Source of the DNA: Parastagonospora avenae f. sp. tritici 18332-5
Taxonomy: Eukaryota > Ascomycota > Dothideomycetes > Pleosporales > Phaeosphaeriaceae
Direction of reading: 5' to 3'
Assembly (NCBI GenBank): GCA_022559985.1
Contig: JAFJTR010000004.1
Coordinates: 248,001-312,000 of the forward strand
DNA length: 64,000 bases
Below are positions 1-10,785 of the stretch, in pieces. The notes under the pieces were generated by a model. That model was not told the DNA's origin. It was given only the letters and a program-made list of their open reading frames with translations, and ran no database searches. Position 1 is the stretch's first letter. Each line of letters starts with the position of its first letter. A program made the translations under genes and the position numbers.

Positions 1-531
1 GTCGTGCGATACCGAGCTATTTGCTGTCGCAGCAGCACTTCGCCTCGCGGTCGAAAAGTCCGGGGTGAAGGCAGTGCCATCCAGACTATCTTGATCTTCT
101 CGGACTGCAGGAGCATGCTGCTGAGTCTGGAGCGCGGCACCACCATGGCGCTGGGCCCTATGGGGCAGAAGACTTGGGCTTTGCAAGACATCTTCGACCA
201 CACAGACTTCTTAGTGGGATGTGGGGTGACGGTTCAGCTTGTGTGGCAGAAAGGGCACGCTCAGTCGACAGGCAACTGTCTGGCTGATAAAGCTGCTCGG
301 AATGCTGCACAAGTGCAACTGCAGCTGACGAACACTAGGAAGACTCAGTGGAAGAAGATGCAAGACTTTCCAGCTTGGGTCGCCGAATCGGGACGGGATT
401 CAGTCGATGAGTGGTGGTGGGTAGTGAACAAGGCTCTCCATCTAAGTAGAAGAGTTGAGGGTGACGATGAGGAGGTTGAGGAGGAGGTTGCTCCATCCGA
501 AGGCTCCGAGGGCATGGACTTCTCGGAGTAG
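1..531 (+). pseudogene. RNase H-like fragment, 5' truncated, frameshifted
   Basis: This is the C-terminal part of a type I RNase H domain, the kind found in fungal retrotransposons and in stand-alone fungal RNase H proteins. Frame 1 carries the strand motif IFSDCRSML (metal-ligand Asp) and the late motif GHAQSTGNCLADKAAR (H and D of the active site). The earlier helix with the catalytic Glu (DTELFAVAAALRLAVEKSG) lies in frame 2 from base 2 and stays open until TGA at 92-94. A one-base shift between about 70 and 91 is therefore needed to join the two halves. GTGAAG at 65-70 cannot be a splice donor because the interval is only about 20 nt. After the domain comes an acidic tail ending at TAG 529-531. 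The 5' end is outside the window. Seen: motifs and frame break. Inferred: inactive transposon- or gene-derived relic. Confidence 0.6.
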
Positions 532-754
532 CATTATGCTACTTCACCGCGCTGCGCTTAGGTGACAGCATCGGCCACACCTCCTTCATCGACACCCCGA
601 CTACCCCAACATCCTCACAATTCACTCTGCAGCGAGTGATGTAGTCGCCTACCTACCCTACCGACCATCTCTTCTCCCTACATCAACACCTTCACACCCA
701 TCAGCACTCTCCCTCCCCCTCCGAATCACACAACTCCAAACTCTTGAACTCGCC

Positions 755-1735
755 ATGGACCCATATCAGACGCTTAAGCACCAAAAGTGTAGCATATGTC
801 ACCACGAGTACCCATCCCAAAACTTCTTTCGGGCCGGCGGACGCACACAATCACAGTACTGGAAGAGCTGCAATGTATGTGCCGAGAAAGCCACCTCGAG
901 ACGCATTAAAGCCACACAGCGCACTCCCTATCTTCATCGTCCCAGCAATCTACATCCTGGTTCGCGTGGTGCTACATTCACCGATTACCGTGGACTGGCT
1001 CCATCTCTTGCTCCAAATCGGGATATGAGGGTCGCTACTGGGCGACCGGTCCGTTTGGTGGCAGAAATACTACCTTCAGATGCACCAGTATATGGTCAGC
1101 CAGCACAATGGATGGAAGATATGCCCATCTTCCAACCCGAAGTTGAGCAGCATGAGGCAACACCCTTCGTCAATGCCCTGATTGACTCCATCAAACTCCC
1201 TTTCGACCTCCTACGCTGTGCCAATATCCTCTCATGTACGCCCACCTCGTCCTACACTTTCAGAACACAGTTCTGCTTTCAGCAGTATGCCCTAGCAATC
1301 CGGCTCTCTAAGCTTTGCGAGCGCTGGAAACAAATTGGCTTGCAGGACTGGTACAACGAAGTCTCTGCCATGTGCTCCATCTCAACTATTCGATATGCAT
1401 ACGGCGCTGAGAACATTTTACCATGGGCTCCACTTGCTTCTTGGCTTGAGACGTTCAAAGCAGTAATGAGCACCGCTATCGAGGGAAACAGTAGCTACGA
1501 TGAGCTAGCACAGCGCGCCTTATATCTAGTCAACCAACTGCACAGCACCGCGGAGCTCAAGAAAGGACATTGCCACCACGGTATCGCAACCTCTCTGAAA
1601 AAAATGGGCGCGGAGAACTGCAGGTATGTAGTGACGAACACAATTAGGAAGATCGAAGAGTATGTTGAGGAAGACTGCGCGAGGAATGGAGTCTTGCCGA
1701 GCTTAAGCTTCACGGACAATAGCGTCGAGTCCTAG
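755..1735 (+). CDS. Unknown protein with N-terminal CxxC-CxxC motif (tandem family copy A)
   Basis: Single-exon gene of 326 residues starting at ATG 755 after a pyrimidine-rich leader. I do not recognise a named family. Residues 12-15 and 39-42 form a CxxC...CxxC pair (CSIC, CNVC) with nearby histidines, which suggests a small zinc-binding knuckle. Residues about 148-325 resemble the downstream gene at 3466-4296. Shared landmarks are PF(x)DLLR at 149-154, a YAxAxRL segment, RW at 190-191, DW at 198-199, a QLxxTA segment and a C-terminal DCxRxG. The zinc-knuckle half is absent from the second copy. No signal peptide or membrane segment is visible. The function is unknown. The length, sustained open frame and family resemblance argue that it is a real gene. 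Confidence 0.7.
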   Translation: MDPYQTLKHQKCSICHHEYPSQNFFRAGGRTQSQYWKSCNVCAEKATSRRIKATQRTPYLHRPSNLHPGSRGATFTDYRGLAPSLAPNRDMRVATGRPVRLVAEILPSDAPVYGQPAQWMEDMPIFQPEVEQHEATPFVNALIDSIKLPFDLLRCANILSCTPTSSYTFRTQFCFQQYALAIRLSKLCERWKQIGLQDWYNEVSAMCSISTIRYAYGAENILPWAPLASWLETFKAVMSTAIEGNSSYDELAQRALYLVNQLHSTAELKKGHCHHGIATSLKKMGAENCRYVVTNTIRKIEEYVEEDCARNGVLPSLSFTDNSVES

Positions 1736-3465
1736 GGTATGAACTCCAGATGGAGAGAAAAGGGAAGGTGGTATACACGGAACGGATTCGGGTTGGGGAT
1801 GCAGATCAGCATGTGCTTAGATCGTGCGTCGGGAGTGCCCGTTCGGAAAAGTCGGACTACAATATCTACCTCTTAGCTAATGAATGACGATCGGCACGAA
1901 ATAATACCTCACAGCCTGAAGCATCTCCGGGCCGTCATGGTTCACATGTCGCAGCTTCGAGGGCGGAATAGCAGTGATGGCGGTGAAGAAGGTAGCCATC
2001 GAAGGTTCTATGGCTGAACTCTATCGCGACATTCATCGGACTCGGTAACTGCTCGGCATGCTACCCAATTGGCCCCAAAACCTCTCGTGTAGGTTTGAGG
2101 CATGGAGCTGAGCGTGTACGCTCGTATAGATCTCGGAGAAAGGCATTCGGCGCATGTCCATCACTGCCACTTGACCTCTTTGGCATGTACAAGCGACGAG
2201 CGAGTGCGGGGATGATGCGTTCCGCGCAACCACAGTGCCTGCGGATCTAGGGTCCAAGATCGAGATCAGCTATTTCCGAAACCGCTCCAGATCTAGTCGT
2301 GGGATCTAGGCTCCAGCAGTAGAGCGTTTCGTGAAGTTGAGGGTGCGATGCAAGCTGTAGTGCGCCTCAGATCTGGTTTTCCACAACAAGGAGTAGCATT
2401 GTCTGAGACAAAGTGACAGCGGTACCTCGCCGTCTATAGCTTTTGACAGCTTGGTTCGAGGCCTCGACGACGACGTAGGGGAAGGACGGCCCCGGCAGCC
2501 TTGGCATGCATGAACTGTTGCGTCCCTCGATGGCACATACAACGTTGGGCGAGATCTCTTCACTGTACCAAATTTTGTCTTTTCAAATCTGACACATCAT
2601 TAGCTGTGCTAACGAATCGAGTGCCGAGGCTCGCATGTTTCGTCCAATATGAGTGGTCGTGTGGCTCGCTAGGTGCAGGATGAGAACAAAGAAACTCGTG
2701 TGAGTAATCAGCCCCAATCTAGCGGCGAACAACGGCGTGACTCGCATCATTTCACACAATGATTTTCCTCGACATCGGTGAATTCAATCCGAGCTCTTCG
2801 CAACCACCGTCAATGGAGAGATATTGACTCGTAATATGTGGTATGAGTTGTGGCATGCTTTTGAAGCCGTGATATATACGCAACAAAGACAGTGGACTGG
2901 CATTTGGGCAGCTGCGTACGTAGATCGAATGCAGGGCCACAGCTACTACTCCGCGTTATCCATTATTTTGGAAAAGCTTGATACGCGCGTTAACAGTGTA
3001 GTCTTACGCACTTTCGGGTTCGTATTGTGTTTCATGAAGTCGGCGTCGTGAAGGTGACAGTCGGAGTTGGACTCCGGCATGTTCCACTCGACGGAGGAAG
3101 GAACTCGACGGAGAAAGGAGCTTGCATGGCCTGGATCAGCAAGCCAGTTGCTTTATTTGGGCGATACCAAGACAAATAAGGAAATATAGTCCTGGGTCCA
3201 AGGAGACGGCCGTCTGCCGCCTACCCGCAACGCTCGGTAGGCAGGGCTGAAGATCTCGCGTGGCTGTACAACAAGTGTGTGAACAGTCCGGCAATACGTC
3301 GGAGTAACGCCCATAGGCTGAGCACCATAGTTGAAGGCCAGGTGACATCAGGGCTAGTTGATTTGAATAGGAGATATGTGAAAGAGCGACAGACAACATA
3401 AGACGGTCTTCACCCCACATACCTCAACTTCACAACAGCAATCCAAGAACTCAAACCCACACACA
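1736..3465. other. Gene-poor spacer between tandem paralogs
   Basis: About 1.7 kb with only short, non-overlapping open frames that lack codon or motif support. Short GATCTAG-rich repeats occur near 2240-2310. I see no third copy of the flanking family, no tRNA and no transposon ends. Confidence 0.5.
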
Positions 3466-4296
3466 ATGGCCTCCATCAACACCCCATCCAAGTCGAACAC
3501 TTCTCAACGCAGAGGGAGGAAGGCAGCGGCCGGAGCACATGATCTCAACATCATCTTCCACCAAGCCAAACCGTTCCAAGATCTCCTCCGTTTCGAGCAC
3601 GATCCTACCGAAATCGATCCAGCAGTCAGCATAGTACAAGAGTATGCTCGTGCGGTACGCCTTCTTTACATCCGAACAAGGTGGTCGAAACTAGGGCTCT
3701 CGGACTGGCACTCGGAGATGAACATTTTGCTCTCTGCCCGAGCTTCCACATTCATGGGCCTTGACGTATGGGACCCATTAGATGACTTCTTCGATACCTA
3801 CCTCTTCGAAATGGAGATCCAACCATCAGCCGAGCTCGACGCCCAAGGAAGAAAGTCCGTAAAGCGAGGGCTCTTACGCCAACTACAAGACACCGCGTCT
3901 CGAGAACTGGAAAGCTGCCACAAGGAGCTGTGTGACCTGCTCGAGGGCAAGCTCTCGAACTGGCGGTCACTTGACAGCAGACTCCTTACATTCAAGAAGC
4001 AAGTGTGGTCCGACTGTGAGCAGCGCGGAAGCCTGTGCTTGACTCCGGTGGACGAGATGGATGTACCGCTCGCAACGTTCGACTTGGAATCGTTGTCGTC
4101 GCTGAACACGGAAAGCATGACTTTTACTTCTCCACCAGCAAGCGAATACTCCTCGGCCATGAGCACAAATGGAAATGCGTACTACTCCACCCCGCCACCT
4201 AGCGAGTGTGCGTCATCATGGACGACAGAGAGTGCAGCGTGCTACACACCGCCACCGAACGGTTACTCGCCGATGTTGCAGCCTTACATCTGCTAG
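3466..4296 (+). CDS. Unknown protein, tandem family copy B with PPPSE-type tail
   Basis: Single-exon gene of 276 residues. The ATG at 3466 follows a CACACACA context. Residues about 35-200 are related to the protein encoded at 755-1735: PFQDLLR at 36-42, a YARAVRL segment, RW at 72-73, GLSDW at 77-81, QLQDTA, a conserved CH pair and DCEQRG near residue 180. It lacks the CxxC pairs of copy A. Its last 60 residues are Ser/Pro/Tyr-rich, with three imperfect repeats (PPASEY, PPPSEC, PPPNGY), a disordered tail of the sort that often carries docking or phosphorylation sites. No signal peptide or membrane helix. Function unknown. The pair most likely arose by tandem duplication followed by swapping or loss of the terminal regions. 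Confidence 0.7.
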   Translation: MASINTPSKSNTSQRRGRKAAAGAHDLNIIFHQAKPFQDLLRFEHDPTEIDPAVSIVQEYARAVRLLYIRTRWSKLGLSDWHSEMNILLSARASTFMGLDVWDPLDDFFDTYLFEMEIQPSAELDAQGRKSVKRGLLRQLQDTASRELESCHKELCDLLEGKLSNWRSLDSRLLTFKKQVWSDCEQRGSLCLTPVDEMDVPLATFDLESLSSLNTESMTFTSPPASEYSSAMSTNGNAYYSTPPPSECASSWTTESAACYTPPPNGYSPMLQPYIC

Positions 4297-6895
4297 AGAC
4301 TCTTTATTTCTTCGACCTTGTACAACAGACTTCTGAGGAAATGATAATAATGAGACGGAGGAAGAGTTGAAAATGAGGTGGTAGCGCTTCTTGAAGCGAC
4401 AAAAATTCTGCTGCGCTTACAGCGAAAAGGTTATCTGCTTGTTGGAAGTGTGCAGAGCTGGTCCATAGTAATAAGGACCCGCTGCACAACTTCGTTGTAT
4501 TATAGAATATAGACATATATTAAGCAACCTTTTACTGAACTACTTTTGAACGCCTGTCGTGCCTCTACCGTGAGCATTGTTGTACTTTGTTGTAGATGCG
4601 ATTACCTGTTCTTATAACATTACATTGCAACAGCATTTACGCAATGCAGTCTCAAGCCAAATCACAGCCAAATCGCAGCAGTACGCTCGATGCACGAACT
4701 AAGTTAATGGTACGCTTGATGTAAGTGGTGGATGTGTGGTGTCGGTGAGAAGTCAGCAGTCACGGCCAAGAAGAAACCCTCCGGAAGCATCTCCGAGCCG
4801 CCTACGTCACAGGCATCGCACCGAGGCCTCACGCAATCTACCATTGGCTCTACAAAATTTCCTTTTTGAACAGTGAGACAAGACATATTAAAAAAGCGAT
4901 TTTCCGTTTCGGGCTCTTGCCCGAACATGTGCTGTGGCAGTTGCCCCCCCCGTGACTTTCGGATTTGCACCGAGGCGTCGACCATTCCTACAAATGGCTC
5001 TATCGTACAGCGTCCTCCCTTCTCGGGCCCGAAACTGCTGAGATACAGATGCCAAACCAACCTCATGCAACGCTCGCCCAAATGCGCATCTGTGGCGTCC
5101 GCCATCGAGCCTTGCACGGAGGCACGCTTTCACTGGCTTTACAACATGACTGTACCACTTTCCCGATCCGCTCCTTGAGATACCAAGACCCTCGTTCTCG
5201 CATTCGAGAACTGATGAGGCGAAAGAAATTGGCATTTGCATTCAGGTTCGAAACTCTATCATGTAGGAACGGAACTTCGACTTCCTTGTGATGCTTGCGG
5301 CTCGCTCTGGCGGTCCGACATCGCTCCCGTCTGTTCCAGATCCCCGAGCGACGGTCCAGCCCACCCACCAGTAACGAACCCGACGAAGGGAGACTGCGCG
5401 CCAAGACGCAATACTCACAAAACCCTCAATTGAGTAAAGAAATTGATTGGCCGGGTGTTTGAATATTATCGTGCAGGGATTCCGAGCGATGCTGTCAGTA
5501 TGTAACAAGGATTCTAAGTGTTGAGTGCCGAAGATTGTACCCAAATTGATTGCGACACAAATTGCATTCAGCAGCCATGGCAGATGGATAATGCTGAGAC
5601 AACACAGCTGCAGTGCCTCACCACCGCATCTCACACGTGGACAGCACATGATGCATCCGCCTGCAGTACGCAAAGGCCGTGGAGTAGCCAGCGTGCACGC
5701 AAGCATCGACCACGACTTGTGAGCATCGCCAGGCCTCGATTGCGCCTGAGGCTGCGGGGGATTTCGGTGTCGCTCTCTCTTTGCAACCAACAACTTGGAG
5801 TTGTAGGAGCTCGCCTACCATGTACAAATGCGTCCAGCATAAACTCACCCTCTTGACTACCCGCGCCAATGCCACAAGCCTCAAATCGAGATCCTCAAAC
5901 TCAGATCAGCCCTCCCGCCCCAGCCTAACTAGCTCCATCAGCAGTCTCAAGCAATCCCCAATCAAGCCCGCCACGCACACGCATCCGCGCCACATCCACC
6001 CCATCCGTCACACACGCATGGAAAAAACAAAACTTCTCGCTCGCTCACACATGTCCCACCCAGCCCTACGTGCGCACGGCCAACTCAACTCCCACCAGCG
6101 CTAGTCCCGTCCAGAAGCCCATCTAGATCCTCCTGACTCAGAACGGCCAGAATGGTGGAGAGCTGAAAGGGAAAGCGCTAGGTTTGACGTGCGGCTTGAA
6201 TGGCTGGCGGCGCGTTTGGAATGGGTGGTGCGTAAGTTGGGTGTGGAGGTGGGTAAGTATGCATTGGGTCCGGTGTGCGCGACGGTTTGGAGAGCGGAGC
6301 GGGGGTATCCTCGCGCGGGGAGGCGAGAGGTATGTGAGCTGAGGAGAGTGTTGCAGATTGTGTGTTTCGCAATGGGTTTTGGAGAAGAGAGTTGGCTGTA
6401 TTTCACGACACCATAGCTGAGAAGAAATTTTGTCAAGGCGGAACTGACGGGATCAGACGCAGTGTATGTCATTAATGATAATTGGTATTTAGATAGATTG
6501 CATGTATGAAAAATGTTCGTGGTTTGCTGACAAAAGAAAAATGCTGCAGAATGGGGTATAGTGCTGGGTAACAGCTGCATGCATCACCATGCCTGTGTGT
6601 CCATGCCGAGAAAACGCCTGTGAATGCTAGTTTGCCCAAGAGTTTTGGGCGAGCGAATAAGCCTAGAAAGACAATGCCGGTATGCGAGTGTACAGAATTT
6701 GGTGATAAGATGCCGGTGTAAGCGCGCGACAAGGTGAAGCGGTATATCCGGTGCCGTCGCCTGGCGCTTGGAGATTGTGGCGTGCTGAGGATGTGCGTCT
6801 CGACTTTTAGTACGCTTGGACTGCGTGGAAGAAATGACCAATGAGAGTCGATTGTGTAATCGATGATCCTGGTGATGTGCATTGTGGATAACCCA
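4297..6895. other. Gene-poor region
   Basis: About 2.6 kb between the tandem pair and the 3' end of the MIF-like gene. Open frames here are short, overlap on both strands and show no recognisable motif. It contains the degenerate ~147-bp repeat listed separately (4820-5240) and a G-rich stretch on the plus strand near 6200-6340. Confidence 0.5.
4820..5240 (+). repeat. Three degenerate copies of a ~147-bp direct repeat
   Basis: Near-identical starts GCACCGAGGC (4820), GCACCGAGGC (4968) and GCACGGAGGC (5114) are spaced 148 and 146 bases apart. Each is followed 15-25 bases later by a version of ATGGCTCTAC/CTGGCTTTAC, and the second and third copies share a GAGATACMRA block. The rest is strongly diverged. 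The regular spacing was seen by eye; no alignment score was computed. Confidence 0.4.
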
Positions 6896-8055
6896 TCATC
6901 GACGAAAGACGCTCAGGAAGCTCTTACGCTTACTGATCTGTGGTGTAGGTTTGTCTTGTGGAATGGGTGGAGGAGGGGGGTGCGCATACGCGCCCGACTT
7001 CTTCGTTGTTTGGGAGAGAATAGGCTCGGACTTCTTGTGGTCCATCTTGGTGACGGCTGGCTTTTCAAGACCCTTCTCGTTCACAGCTACTCCGGAATCG
7101 AGTGGCCCATCGCTAGGAAGCGGAGGGGTGACGACTGCTCTTGCACCAGGATTAGCCTTGGAAGGGTTGCGCGACAGCTGGATGCTACTCTTCGTCTTGA
7201 AGACACCAGATCTGCGCGAGCTCTTGGTCAGGGCCCGCTTCACGCCACTCTCTTCGCCATTCTGTCGCTCCAACCGTTCAATGTCGCCGAGGATGGTCAT
7301 GCCATTCATGGCCAGGCACTCTTCCTGAATTGCAACGAACTTGATGATGCCGCGATCCGACGTGACACCGATGGATTCGCACATGAAGCTCTGGATGAGG
7401 GCAGCATTGCGCTTGTTGGTCGTAGGCTGCAATTGCACAGGCAGGGCGTTGATGGTGAGAACATAGGTGGGCTCGAAGGAGCCTCCAAGTAGCAGACACG
7501 CCGAGTGGTTGACGGTGATCATTATTGACGTTTCAGGCCTTTGGTATCTTGTCGAAAGATGGTGTGATAGATCGGTGACCAGGGTATACTCATCCTTGAT
7601 CTGTGTATGGTTAGGATATGTGGAGCTTCGATTAATTGAACACGACTTACAATAACGTTGGTCCGCAACTCGGCAATAATGGGTGCATCTTTCGTCACGC
7701 GTTCGCGGGAAGACTGGCCGTGGCCCTCCTTGTAGGCAAAGGAGTCTTCGTAATACTGAGCACGCGAGCGGGAAGTTATGGGTCGCAGATCACCCAAGCC
7801 GTCGCAGCGTGAAGATGGTCGCATCTGTTTTGGGCCATCGTTGGCGAGCTGCTCTTCATGCACTGACTGCGGCGACGATGCGAAGGAGAACTGTGAAGGT
7901 GAAGGCGAGAGGGGACCGGCGGCGGCTTCAGGTGCAAGCAATTGTGCGCCAGCGGGCTTGGGAAATTGATTGACATTGCCAGAGTAGGTCGAGGTAGACG
8001 ATGGTCGCGACATCTTGGCCTGGGTGGACGTCGAGTTGTTTACAGAGTGAGGCAT
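6896..8055 (-). CDS. MIF/tautomerase-fold domain protein
   Basis: Two exons, 8055-7651 and 7600-6896, give 369 residues. The intron (GTAAGT...CACAG, 50 nt) joins phase-0 codons so that TNVI runs into IKDEYTLV. Residues about 121-247 match the macrophage migration inhibitory factor fold: PIIAELRTNV strand, SIMITVNHSACLLLGGSFEP, NKRNAALIQSF helix, and GVTSDRGIIKFV. In MIF the catalytic Pro is the free N-terminus. Here the corresponding Pro is residue about 125, behind a Ser/Pro-rich leader, so classical Pro1 tautomerase chemistry is unlikely unless the protein is processed. The tail is basic and proline-rich, with a PPPPPIP run. The start at 8055 (MPHSVNN) is a choice; 8013 (GCCAAGATG context) is equally possible. 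Its role in fungi is not established. Confidence 0.8.
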
Positions 8056-10785
8056 GACGTGGAGAAGGAGACAGGTCAAGAATGTAAATGCAGCCTGGCG
8101 TTTGAAATTGGTTTGCTTGGACGGTGAGGGGAGCCGCGAATTCCTCACGACGGTCTTGGACTAGATCGCCGCCTAGATATGGATAAAGACGTTCGTTCGT
8201 CGAGTGTGACCTGCAGGGGCGCGTTCCTATCTGTGCGTGCGACAGGACCGTATCAGGACGAGATGGCGGCGGCGGTTATCTTGAACACGGGGGGCAGCAT
8301 GCGAAGAGGCGTGCTGATAGATAACAGAGAAGTCGAGGGCGGGCAGAGGGAGTGGCAGCTGTAGGGTTCTTGTCTGGCTCTGGTTATGCAGACGTCAATT
8401 GAACCACGCATCGAGCAGGTGCAGTGCAGGGCATGGTTATGTTATAGTGCCACCCAAATTGCCAACATGCTCCAGGCCACCAGTCTAGTTCGTCGGTTTG
8501 CACGACAGCGTCGAGACACGGGCGACCAGGGTGTGCTCACATCTGGTCTGGCGCCCTGTTGACAATGCTTGACATGGACCAAAGCGCGGTAGCCTTTTCT
8601 CCTTCAGGCCAGGCGTCCCACCAGCTGGCGGAGGCGGAGCACTCGCTATCGGCCACTCCACGACGTCTCAGCAAAGGCCCAAAAAAAGGCTGCTTTCCTC
8701 AGCAGCCTCTTCCCAAGCTTATTGCGTCTGTCATGGCGCCGAGCGCCACATTCTGCACTCGCTGCCCCAAGTGTGCGTCGACTGCCTCATGATGCCCATC
8801 TAGCAGCACAATGCATTCGATGTGCGGCGTCACCTAGCCTGCAGACTAACGGCTCCAACCAGCCCATCGACGGTGATGCCCATTGTCCCTTCACACTCCC
8901 CTGCCGCGCTTGCAGCGACCCCAGGACGCTCCATCCGTCAGACTGGTGCTCAGATGTCCTCCCGCGCTGCTCGTATTGCGCACAGCAGCAGCTCCGTGCT
9001 ACTGTGATCAGATGCTCCAGATCCGCCCGTAGCACGTGAGAGACACCGGCAACAAGCCGAGATCGACGACACAAGAAGAAGCATCGCCGCGCATCCTGAC
9101 GCGCTCGCTGCAAGTCGTAGCGAGTCACCGTAAGGGCTGTCGGCCAATATTCTTCATTCTCTCCCAATACACCGCCCTCTCAGCTCACATGTTTGGTGTG
9201 GGTCGGATGCAGGTACTAGTCGGCCATCTCAGAGTGCCTCGACCGCAAACGGTCTCCAGGAATGGCTTGAGCCCGATTCTGGGCAGGTGTCGAATCACCA
9301 GGCGTACATGTACCATCTCGTGCATCGTCTCCTGACAATTCAGCCGAGGAAGAACGTTGGTGTTGGTAGATCGTCATCATCAGCCGTCTTACCTCACGCC
9401 TCGCGCTCAGGGACACGCATAGGCATCTCACTCCAACACGAGCGTCGTGGTGAAGAGAAGTATCTAGCCCCCAGATTGCGCACATCAATCATCATGCAGA
9501 CAAGCCGTCTTGCAGCCGCAATCTACCCTCTCAATCTCGCACCTGTGCAATTCCTTTGTTTGTACCACGCTGTATGCATTGCCGGCGCATGCACGTCAGA
9601 ACCCTTTGGACTTTGTGGATCGACTGCCACTGCTGTGTAACAGCTAGCCCAGTAGCTCCACAGAGTACAAAGGCAACCTCAATTCCCAACGGTTGGCTGG
9701 ACTTTTTCGCAACTGCAGAGTTCAACGGCTCGTATTTTCCTTGAAACCGCCTGCACGCCACTGCCGCAAACGCTCTACTCTACTAGCAACAATCTCGTCG
9801 TACGAAAATGCCACACGCGCTGCTAGTGCTGTAAATGAAGAAAACCTGGGATCGGACGTCACGAATGCAGTCTACAGGCTCGTTCGTGCATCCAGGCGCC
9901 CATCTTAGGCTTTTCTCGGACATTTGTGTGTCGGAGCACATGCGTGTCATGAAGTCAATGGCGGAGTTTACTCCTCGAGCCTAAACAGATCGCCGAATAT
10001 CGAATTGCCATCTCTGCGCAAACTCATTGCGCTGGTTTCAAGCACACGGAAAGTAACTTGTGCGCATCGGCCCGGGGTCTCGAGCTAAATGTGCTTCATG
10101 ATGCTTGATGATCATTTCAGAAGACAATTTCTTCTCGCTTCGTACTGTGTAGGGTGGACTCGTATGTATGTAGAGAAGCGAGGTGCCGAGACTGATACGT
10201 CCGCACAAAGAATTGTAAGACTTCAGGGATGGTTGGACGAAAATAGATCACACGTCGTCATTCGCAGAGCCTTCGCACCTCCTATCGCAAGATGTGTATG
10301 CAGCTGCCCCTTCGGACGGAACATTTACGGCCGTGTTTGAAATAATCAACTGCGGTCGCGTGGGCCTCGCAGTAGCTCAGTGGCTGCGCATGCTCTACGG
10401 AGGCATTAAAGCTCCAAAAGCTACGCGAGGCTTGCTGCTTGCATGGATAATGAGAACGAGTGGCCAAGAGGGATTGACATGTAGCCGAAATGTTAGGTGC
10501 TGCAGGCATCGGAAGTTATGAAGCCATCCCATGTTTCTTGGAAATGCATGACTTGACACCCGGCTGCCGAAATACTATATGTACGATAACTTCTGCATAT
10601 GGTCATTCGAGTCTGCGTGATGGCGGTGAGCAGGGCTCAGGATGGAGTGACGTATCAAGGTCATGTGACTGCGCGTCGATTTCGGTGTGGGGAAGCCGCA
10701 GTCAACAGATGCTGTTGCACGCTCCGCGCTCCACCCTACGCGACCAAACACCCCACGCTCTCGAACAACGCTCGTGATATCAGCA
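8056..10785. other. Gene-poor region upstream of MIF-like gene and CENP-X
   Basis: About 2.7 kb. It must contain the promoter of the minus-strand MIF-like gene at its left edge and that of the CENP-X gene at its right edge. Open frames in between are short and overlapping. A Cys-rich frame near 8722-9039 and a tRNA-like inverted repeat near 10364-10431 were considered and rejected. Confidence 0.5.

Noticed and set aside
8722..9039. Cys-rich 105-codon frame on the plus strand
   Set aside because: No ATG start, no signal peptide and no regular cysteine spacing; the surrounding frames are equally open.
10364..10431. tRNA-like structure: GCCTCGC/GCGAGGC 7-bp stem with a TAGCTCAGTGG A-box-like element
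   Set aside because: No T-loop (GGTTCGA-type B box) and only about 68 bases with no plausible anticodon arm, so it does not make a functional tRNA.
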